Source: Thermoplasmatota archaeon
Lineage (GTDB): Archaea > Thermoplasmatota > Penumbrarchaeia > Penumbrarchaeales > Penumbrarchaeaceae
NCBI GenBank assembly: GCA_030595585.1
Contig: JAUVCY010000025.1
Span: forward strand, 1-11,432
Reading direction: 5' to 3'
Length of the DNA: 11,432 bases
The translations under genes were made by a program, and so were the position numbers. Of this stretch, positions 7,436-11,432 are shown piece after piece (the stretch's first letter is position 1; each line of letters opens with the position of its first letter). The notes under the pieces are model-generated. The model made no database searches. It saw only the letters and a list, made by a program, of their open reading frames with translations, and was not told where the DNA came from.

Positions 7436-7444
7436 TATTTATAG
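7436..7444 (+). promoter_or_regulatory. Promoter TATA box of the winged-helix regulator
   Basis: TATTTATAG lies in the 50-bp gap between nadK and the regulator, centred about 38 bp before the ATG at 7478. A transcript starting about 25-27 bp downstream would have a leader near 10 nt, or would begin at the in-frame TTG codons at 7466 and 7469. The regulator is therefore probably transcribed on its own. Confidence 0.5.
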
Positions 7445-7477
7445 AAAAGATAACATAACAACTTCTTGTTGTATAGT

Positions 7478-8263
7478 ATGCCGGAAGAGATCGAAGACCT
7501 TCAGCTGGATGTTATCCTCTCGGTACTTGAGAACCCGATACGGAGGAAGATCCTGAGGAAGCTGTCAAGGGACAACAATTACCCACTTCAGCTCTCGAAA
7601 GAGCTTCATATAAGCCAGCAGGCGATCATGAAACATCTGAAGGTGCTTGAGGAGAACGATTTCGTCGAGTCCTACGAGGAGCGGTCCTCCAAGGGTGGGC
7701 CTCCAAGAAAGGTGTTCACCCCCAGGAAGAGGTATTCGGTGAGGATAGATATCGGCCCCCATACGTACAACGAGGTCATCACCTCCTTTGAAGAATATGG
7801 GGGTGGGCCTGATGTGAAGGATATGAGCCCTGCCATTACAGAAACTCAGGTCGAGGTCAACGGTAAATTAACGGGAGAGATGAAGGAGGACGTGGTCGCG
7901 GCCCTCCCAGCTTTCACCGATCCAATACTGGAGAGTTTGAGAAGGAAATTGGACAGGGCCATATGCATGGAGGATGATATCAAGAAACTCTCGGAACTGA
8001 GGTTATTGATATCCAATATGAACGTGGAGCTGAGGGGGATGGAAATGAGAAGAAGAAGGCTGCTTGCGCTCAGGGAGAGGGCCTTCGAGGATACAAATAA
8101 GATCATCTCCAGCATTTCCCATTCTTATGTTGAAAGGGAGGCTTACTCTCTTTTCGTCAAGGATGAAATAAGTGATATGGATATGCTTTCCGACATGCTC
8201 AATATCAGGCACAAGGTGTTGAAGGAGATCATGAAAGAGTTTGAAGACCTTCTTGGCAGCTGA
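7478..8263 (+). CDS. ArsR-like winged-helix transcriptional regulator with long helical C-terminus
   Basis: From the ATG at 7478 this is a 261-residue putative DNA-binding protein. Residues about 8-85 form an ArsR-type winged helix: LDVILSVLENPIRRKILRKL (10-29), a recognition region LQLSKELHISQQAIMKHLKVLEEN that is typical of the fold, and a wing ending in GGPPRKVFTP (73-82). No cysteine cluster is present, so metal sensing of the classical ArsR type is unlikely. The 86-150 part is a linker or small domain. Residues 150-261 are very rich in charged and leucine residues and look like two long helices, probably a dimerising coiled coil. Similar long proteins with an N-terminal HTH are common in euryarchaea and mostly uncharacterised. 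TTG codons at 7466 and 7469 are alternative starts adding 3-4 residues. The ligand and targets are unknown; it follows nadK but seems to have its own promoter. Confidence 0.85.
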   Translation: MPEEIEDLQLDVILSVLENPIRRKILRKLSRDNNYPLQLSKELHISQQAIMKHLKVLEENDFVESYEERSSKGGPPRKVFTPRKRYSVRIDIGPHTYNEVITSFEEYGGGPDVKDMSPAITETQVEVNGKLTGEMKEDVVAALPAFTDPILESLRRKLDRAICMEDDIKKLSELRLLISNMNVELRGMEMRRRRLLALRERAFEDTNKIISSISHSYVEREAYSLFVKDEISDMDMLSDMLNIRHKVLKEIMKEFEDLLGS

Positions 8264-8288
8264 GTGTTGGGTCATGTTCATATTTCTA

Positions 8289-8336
8289 TCCCAACTTTGA
8301 CATATCGAATATGATCCTAGCCAGTTGAAGTTGGGA
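8289..8336 (+). repeat. Hairpin 1 of the ACTTTGA family
   Basis: TCCCAACTTTGAC (8289-8301) pairs with GTTGAAGTTGGGA (8324-8336). This is 13 consecutive pairs including two G-U wobbles, with a 22-nt loop. It starts 26 bp after the regulator stop, so it could act as a 3' end stem, an operator or part of a small RNA. The stem shares the core AACTTTGACATAT with hairpin 2. Confidence 0.65.
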
Positions 8337-8339
8337 GAG

Positions 8340-8383
8340 GCCTAACTTTGACATATGAATATGGATAAGTGTCAGAGTTAGGC
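8340..8383 (+). repeat. Hairpin 2 of the ACTTTGA family
   Basis: GCCTAACTTTGACA (8340-8353) pairs with TGTCAGAGTTAGGC (8370-8383). This is 14 consecutive pairs with one G-U wobble around a 16-nt loop. It begins 4 bp after hairpin 1 and repeats that hairpin's left arm and part of its loop: AACTTTGACATAT, then GAATATG. The right arms differ from each other in ways that keep pairing. Confidence 0.7.
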
Positions 8384-8443
8384 TGTATCTGAGGGGATAC
8401 TTCTCCGAAGGTTAGACAAATCTGCTGATTCGTTGATATCACT

Positions 8444-8477
8444 ACTTTGACAATCATCTCCACTCATACATCAAAGT
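8444..8477 (+). repeat. Weaker hairpin 3 of the ACTTTGA family
   Basis: ACTTTGA (8444-8450) and TCAAAGT (8471-8477) form a 7-bp stem with a 20-nt loop. The right side continues as TAGGC, so the sequence TCAAAGTTAGGC closely matches the right arm of hairpin 2. It may be a degenerate copy of the same unit. Confidence 0.5.
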
Positions 8478-8534
8478 TAGGCCATATCTATCCCTGAACT
8501 TTATTAGGATATCTTAATTTGTTCTGACAGAGAG

Positions 8535-9000
8535 ACCCCTATATTTCCATTGGAGATGTGTATGGATCATACTGCCGATATCCAAAGAAAAAGTTACTTC
8601 TCCCTCTTGACATCCATTATTTCATATTCCATATATCAAATTCACCATTACAACCATTGGATCCATTTAGAATATGGTCAATATGATTGTGAATATTAAG
8701 CGAAAACGGGAGGGGGATCGATTGTTTTCCATTCTTTTTTAAACTTTTTCATTTCCTCTGGAACAATAAATACTATAATAATAATAATATATAATCTTTT
8801 ATATAAATATATATATATAGAATAATTACATATATAAACTAATAGGTAAACTTTATATATATTAAATATTAATTTCCACTTGAAACCGATTATCTAAAAT
8901 ATATCGATCATTTATCATTGATAAGCAGATGAGACATGGGATCGTAACATGGCGATGAACAGAAAATGTTCATAATATTTCCCCCAGCTCTCCACTGGTA
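8535..9000. other. Candidate archaeal replication origin with ORB-like elements
   Basis: Four elements resemble the archaeal origin-recognition box, whose core is roughly TTCCAnnnGAAAC followed by a G-run. They are: minus 8557-8535, CTCCAATGGAAAT, three bases, then GGGG; minus 8764-8751, GTTCCAGAGGAAAT; plus 8874-8886, TTCCACTTGAAAC; and minus 9000-8981, TACCAGTGGAGAGCTGGGGG. Two contain the G-run at about the expected spacing. They surround an A+T-rich tract that could serve as the unwinding element. No orc1/cdc6 gene is in the window, although many archaeal origins lie beside one. The consensus is from memory and no statistical test was possible. Confidence 0.4.
8765..8874. other. A+T-rich tract, about 93% A+T
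   Basis: By hand count, only 8 of these 110 bases are G or C. The tract includes runs of ATA and TA repeats (8771-8795 and 8805-8819). It sits between two ORB-like elements (8751-8764 and 8874-8886), which suits a DNA unwinding element. TATA-like sequences abound but no reading frame follows them. Confidence 0.75.
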
Positions 9001-9018
9001 ATCTACCTCTCCCCCCCC

Positions 9019-9043
9019 CTAATATCAAAAACATCCAAAGATC
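9019..9043 (-). repeat. Copy of a 24-25 bp motif also found at 11312-11335
   Basis: Read on the plus strand, CTAATATCAAAAACATCC then AAAGATC aligns with CTAATTACGAAAACATC then AAAGACC at 11312-11335. That gives 20 matches in 25 columns with one gap. On the minus strand this copy follows the glycosyltransferase stop within a few bases and contains TGTTTTTG, so it may act in transcription termination of that gene. Confidence 0.5.
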
Positions 9044-9045
9044 AT

Positions 9046-10155
9046 TTATTTTACAAATCTATCATAGGTTTCAAGGACCTTTCCATTCACCCAAGTCCAA
9101 TCTCTCTCCCTGCAGCTTTCAAGCCCTTTGGATCGAAGTTTATCATAGAATTCCCTATCATCTATTAGTTTTGAAACGGCGTTGTAAAAGGACCTCACAT
9201 CTTTGGCAATGGCAACTTTCCCCCCTCCGGTGTCCTCAACGATCTCCATGCACCCTCCAACATCAGAAACTACAGCGGGCACACCCGAGGCAACAGCCTC
9301 GAGAACGACATTACCAAAGGTCTCCGTTACGGAGGGAAACAGAAGGATATCGGAGCTGGCATAGGCACTCCAAAGCTTTTCGCAGGTGAGATAACCGGGA
9401 AAGACACCCTCGGGAATGCTCTTTTTGAGATCCCCCTCTCTGGGACCGCTACCGATGAGTACGAATCCAACACCGTCCTTATATTTTCTTTTCAGATTAC
9501 GATATACGTCAACGAACACATCGATATCCTTGTACCACACAAAGCGACCTGAATAGAGGATCACCGTTTTCCCCTCAACTCCCCACTCCTTTCTGAGCTT
9601 TCTGGATCTTCTTTCCGGGCCATATTGTGACGTATCGATGCCCCTGGACCAAACGTGAACATCTTCAATGCCTCGATTCTCCAGCTCCTTTTTTACCTTC
9701 CTTGTTGGTGCAAACGTGGCATGGCAGCCGTTGTGGAACCATTTGAGATATCTCCACAGGGCCCCCCTCAGGAACGTGAGGTGATAGTATTTCAGATAGG
9801 AGGAGAAATCGGTGTGATATGAGGTGACAACGGGGATGCCTTTTTTTCTCCCGTATCGAAGAAAGGACCTGCCCACAATATCTGGGGTTGCGATGTGGAT
9901 GATATCCGGCTTGAACTCATCAAGCTCCCTTTGGATCCCTTTTGGTATCCCGATCCGGTAGTCCTTGTAGAGCGGGAGTGACAGGGAGGCGACCCGATGC
10001 AGCTGGAAGCCCCGATCAGCTCCCTCCGTGATCAGGGGAGACCATACGGCGAGGTCCATTCCCTTTTCTACAATTGTATCGACAAGTCTGTAGATGGTCT
10101 TTGCCACACCGTCCTGATCCCTCTGGAAGGTCCCCGTATAGAGTGCCACCCTCAT
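9046..10155 (-). CDS. GT4-family glycosyltransferase, alpha-mannosyltransferase/SqdX-like
   Basis: A 369-residue GT-B fold retaining glycosyltransferase of family 4. The N-terminal acceptor domain begins MRVALYTGTFQRDQDGVAKT (1-20), with the glycine-containing loop typical of the family. Segments IHIATPDIVG (86-95), VTSYHTDF (110-117), WFHNG (139-143) and VWSRGIDTSQYGP (168-180) match the subgroup of GDP-mannose-dependent alpha-mannosyltransferases and sulfoquinovosyltransferases that act on lipid acceptors. The donor domain shows SGRFVWYKD (202-210), IGSGP (234-238) and the E-x7-E motif E278...E286 in ETFGNVVLEAVASG. There is no membrane segment, so it is likely a peripheral enzyme at the cytoplasmic face. 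Nucleotide-sugar and acceptor are not determinable from sequence; a glycolipid role is an inference from the subgroup. It lies 47 bp after the dehydratase gene with its own Shine-Dalgarno. Confidence 0.92.
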   Translation of the reverse strand: MRVALYTGTFQRDQDGVAKTIYRLVDTIVEKGMDLAVWSPLITEGADRGFQLHRVASLSLPLYKDYRIGIPKGIQRELDEFKPDIIHIATPDIVGRSFLRYGRKKGIPVVTSYHTDFSSYLKYYHLTFLRGALWRYLKWFHNGCHATFAPTRKVKKELENRGIEDVHVWSRGIDTSQYGPERRSRKLRKEWGVEGKTVILYSGRFVWYKDIDVFVDVYRNLKRKYKDGVGFVLIGSGPREGDLKKSIPEGVFPGYLTCEKLWSAYASSDILLFPSVTETFGNVVLEAVASGVPAVVSDVGGCMEIVEDTGGGKVAIAKDVRSFYNAVSKLIDDREFYDKLRSKGLESCRERDWTWVNGKVLETYDRFVK

Positions 10156-10163
10156 TGTTCAAG

Positions 10164-10169
10164 CTCCTT
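10164..10169 (-). promoter_or_regulatory. Shine-Dalgarno of the glycosyltransferase gene
   Basis: AAGGAG on the minus strand lies 8 nt before the ATG at 10155. It fixes the start and shows this gene is translated from a leadered or internal message, most simply as the second gene after the dehydratase. Confidence 0.7.
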
Positions 10170-10202
10170 CTAGAATAACCCTTTACTTCGGTAATAAGCT
10201 TT

Positions 10203-11168
10203 TCACCAGGGCAGGGCCGTGAGGTCCACGTTGCCCCCGGAGAGTATTATGCCCACTCTCTTTCCCTTGAAGATATTTCCATGTTGAAGTACGGCACCCA
10301 GAGGCACGGCGGCCGAGGGCTCGACGATCACCTTCATTCTCTCCCATATGTGCCTCATGGCGAGGATGATGTTCTCCTCATCCACACGGAGAATCTCATC
10401 AACATTTGAACTTATGATCCCGAACGTGAGGGCGGACAGGGAGGTCAGCAGGCCGTCGGCGATGGTCCTGGGTTCCACAGATGGTAAGAGCACCCCCTCC
10501 TTGAGTGATCGGTATGCATCATCCGCTCCCGCGGGCTCGGCAGCGTAAACGGCGGTCCCGGGGGACCTGGTTCTGACCGAAATGGAGGTGCCAGAGAGCA
10601 GCCCCCCTCCCCCCACCGGGGCCATGACGATATCGAGATCCCTGATCCTCTCAACAAGCTCAAGGGCGGCAGTGGCCTGGCCGGCGATGACCCGGGGATC
10701 GTCGTATGGATGTATGAAATGGGCCGCCGTCCTCTCGATGACCTCGGCGAGCCCCCTCTCCCTGGCCTCGAGGGTGGGCTCACAGAAGATGATCTCACCG
10801 CCGTATCCCCTGACCCCTTCGACCTTCACCTTCGGAGCGGTGGATGGCATCACGATATATGCCTTGATCCCCCGTTCCCTTGCTGCCAGTGCCAGCGCTT
10901 GGGCATGGTTCCCCGAGGAGTGGGTTGCGACCCCATTCTTCGCCTCCTCTTCCGACAGGGAGAACACGGCGTTACACGCCCCTCTGAACTTGAACGCCCC
11001 CACCCTCTGGAAGTTCTCACATTTGAAGAATATAGATGCCCCTGTCATCTCATCAATGCTCGAGGAGGTGAGGACGGGAGTCATCTTGACGTGCCCTTTG
11101 ATCCTTTCCCTGGCCTCGAGGACATCGTCAATGGTGGGTATCTCTATGTTCACGTGGGAGCTCATCAT
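10203..11168 (-). CDS. Threonine dehydratase / serine racemase-like PLP enzyme
   Basis: A fold-type II PLP enzyme of the threonine ammonia-lyase family. From the ATG at 11168 it has 321 residues and ends directly after the catalytic domain, so the regulatory ACT domain of biosynthetic IlvA is absent, as in TdcB and serine racemase. The PLP lysine is K60 in VGAFKFRGA, SSGNH is at 84-88, the phosphate-binding loop GGGGL is at 186-190, and the late SGGN is at 310-313. EPAGADDA (211-218) reproduces the E, A, D positions that bind divalent metal in mammalian serine racemase, and the WERMKVIVEPSAAV segment (275-288) is also racemase-like. Thus it may deaminate threonine or serine to 2-oxo acids, racemise serine, or do both. 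In-frame ATGs at 11189, 11168 and 11165 are possible; a TATA box about 30 bp upstream of 11168 favours the shorter forms. The glycosyltransferase follows by 47 bp. Confidence 0.93.
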   Translation of the reverse strand: MMSSHVNIEIPTIDDVLEARERIKGHVKMTPVLTSSSIDEMTGASIFFKCENFQRVGAFKFRGACNAVFSLSEEEAKNGVATHSSGNHAQALALAARERGIKAYIVMPSTAPKVKVEGVRGYGGEIIFCEPTLEARERGLAEVIERTAAHFIHPYDDPRVIAGQATAALELVERIRDLDIVMAPVGGGGLLSGTSISVRTRSPGTAVYAAEPAGADDAYRSLKEGVLLPSVEPRTIADGLLTSLSALTFGIISSNVDEILRVDEENIILAMRHIWERMKVIVEPSAAVPLGAVLQHGNIFKGKRVGIILSGGNVDLTALPW

Positions 11169-11193
11169 CCATTGTGGATTATGTTTCATTTAT

Positions 11194-11204
11194 TAAAATA
11201 TAGA
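11194..11204 (-). promoter_or_regulatory. Promoter TATA box of the dehydratase gene
   Basis: TCTATATTTTA on the minus strand is centred about 31 bp before the ATG at 11168, matching the leaderless geometry of gltX and the phosphatase operon. It is too close to the ATG at 11189 to drive a message containing it. A weaker element, TTTATCTTA at 11218-11210, could serve 11189 instead. Confidence 0.55.
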
Positions 11205-11286
11205 CCAATAAGATAAAGTGCGGATGCCGGATTGATGCAGACATAATTCCTGAATTCCAATTATTGAGGGGACGGAATTAGTCGCA

Positions 11287-11332
11287 CTTTGATGTTTCCT
11301 TATCGCCGTTTCTAATTACGAAAACATCAAAG
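11287..11332. repeat. Inverted repeat CTTTGATGTTT / AAACATCAAAG
   Basis: A perfect 11-bp inverted repeat at 11287-11297 and 11322-11332 with a 24-nt spacer. With the preceding A the left arm starts ACTTTGAT, which shares the ACTTTGA core of the hairpins at 8289-8477. The right arm overlaps the 24-bp motif also seen at 9019-9043. Confidence 0.65.
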
Positions 11333-11358
11333 ACCCAAGGGTTCAAACCCTTTCGTAA
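11316..11358. repeat. Nested inverted repeats around AAGGGTTCAAACCCTT
   Basis: AAGGG (11337-11341) and CCCTT (11348-11352) form a stem with loop TTCAAA. Outside it, TTACGAAA (11316-11323) is the exact complement of TTTCGTAA (11351-11358). The outer left arm overlaps the right arm of the previous repeat, so the two structures are mutually exclusive. A further short stem, TCCGG (11360-11364) with CCGGA (11374-11378), follows and has a related loop starting TTCAAA. Confidence 0.55.
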
Positions 11359-11385
11359 GTCCGGTTCAAATACCCGGATGCCGGA

Positions 11386-11430
11386 ACTTTGGAGCTGCAC
11401 AATAATTTACGATAATCAAAGCTCCAAAGT
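11386..11430. repeat. Inverted repeat ACTTTGGAGCT / AGCTCCAAAGT
   Basis: A perfect 11-bp inverted repeat at 11386-11396 and 11420-11430 with a 23-nt spacer. Its size and ACTTTG...CAAAGT ends resemble the repeat at 11287-11332 and the hairpins near 8.3-8.5 kb, suggesting one family. Confidence 0.65.
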
Positions 11431-11432
11431 CC

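Larger units (their letters stand above)
8264..9045. other. 782-bp gene-free spacer between convergent genes
   Basis: No convincing coding region is visible on either strand. Both flanking genes point into this spacer, so it is not needed for their promoters and its length is unusual in an otherwise compact segment. It contains, left to right, two strong tandem hairpins and a weaker third, several elements resembling origin-recognition boxes, a very A+T-rich tract, and a C9 run at 9011-9019. Details are given in the separate entries. Confidence 0.8.
11221..11385. repeat. 11-bp direct repeat CGGATGCCGGA
   Basis: CGGATGCCGGA occurs at 11221-11231 and again at 11375-11385, 154 bp apart. The second copy directly precedes the hairpin at 11386. 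The repeat is GC-rich within a lower-GC spacer. Confidence 0.6.
11190..11432. other. Non-coding region packed with inverted and direct repeats
   Basis: No reading frame here looks like a real gene, apart from the dehydratase promoter at the left end. From about 11280 to the window edge, inverted repeats follow one another almost without a break, and an 11-bp direct repeat brackets the region. Whether it belongs to a promoter, a small RNA or a mobile-element edge cannot be judged, because the sequence stops at 11432. Confidence 0.7.

Noticed and set aside
8340..8383. Integron attC-like ends: GCCTAAC and GTTAGGC fit the RYYYAAC/GTTRRRY core sites
   Set aside because: The stem is continuous for 14 bp without the unpaired spacer and extrahelical base of attC sites. 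Neighbouring units are 4 and about 60 bp apart, so no gene cassettes lie between them, and there is no integrase in the window.
8289..8482. CRISPR-like array
   Set aside because: There are only three units, of unequal length and spacing, each a palindrome with varied arms. There are no regular repeat-spacer intervals and no cas genes nearby.
9011..9019. C9 run as a phase-variation tract
   Set aside because: It lies outside any gene, about 27 bp beyond the glycosyltransferase stop, and not in a promoter that can be recognised. Length may also be an assembly uncertainty.
8264..9045. Degraded mobile element or pseudogene in the 782-bp spacer
   Set aside because: No frame shows remnants of a transposase, integrase or other known protein, and no terminal repeats of insertion-sequence type bracket the region.
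11337..11385. tRNA gene or 3' fragment (T-arm-like AAGGG-TTCAAAC-CCTTT and TCCGG-TTCAAATAC-CCGGA)
   Set aside because: No matching 5' acceptor strand, D-arm or anticodon arm is found upstream, and the second loop is 9 nt rather than 7. Read on the minus strand, it gives no cloverleaf either.

Overview
The window looks like a chromosomal segment of a euryarchaeon, most likely a member of the Thermoplasmatota or a close relative. The main reasons are an archaeal-type (GlnRS-like) glutamyl-tRNA synthetase and a bacterial-type DNA gyrase encoded as a gyrB-gyrA operon, which several euryarchaeal lineages acquired from bacteria. TATA boxes lie about 25-30 bp upstream of start codons, implying leaderless transcripts, and arginine is written mostly as AGG/AGA. 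The lineage is an inference; the archaeal assignment is well supported.

Layout. Positions 1-3708 (minus strand) hold gyrB and the first 587 codons of gyrA, which runs off the left edge. A 272-bp divergent spacer (3709-3980) carries the gyrBA and gltX promoters, a 27-bp perfectly alternating purine-pyrimidine tract next to the gyrB TATA box, and three copies of the 8-mer CATACCTG. Positions 3981-8263 (plus strand) hold gltX, an inositol monophosphatase-family phosphatase and an NAD kinase that overlap by ATGA, and an ArsR-like winged-helix regulator. Positions 8264-9045 are a gene-free spacer between convergent genes. It has tandem hairpins at its left end, then a roughly 93% A+T tract of about 110 bp surrounded by elements resembling archaeal Orc1/Cdc6 origin-recognition boxes. 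Positions 9046-11168 (minus strand) encode a GT4 glycosyltransferase and a threonine dehydratase/serine racemase-like PLP enzyme. Positions 11190-11432 are non-coding and densely packed with inverted repeats that share core sequences with the hairpins of the 8.3-kb spacer.

How it fits together. Most genes are core functions: DNA supercoiling, tRNA charging, NADP pool control, amino-acid catabolism and glycolipid or glycan synthesis. The phosphatase/NAD kinase pair looks like an unfused version of the NADP phosphatase-NAD kinase fusion known from Methanocaldococcus jannaschii. The less ordinary signals are all non-coding: a candidate replication origin, a recurrent family of ACTTTGA/TCAAAGT hairpins found in two spacers, and a possible supercoiling-sensitive gyrase promoter.
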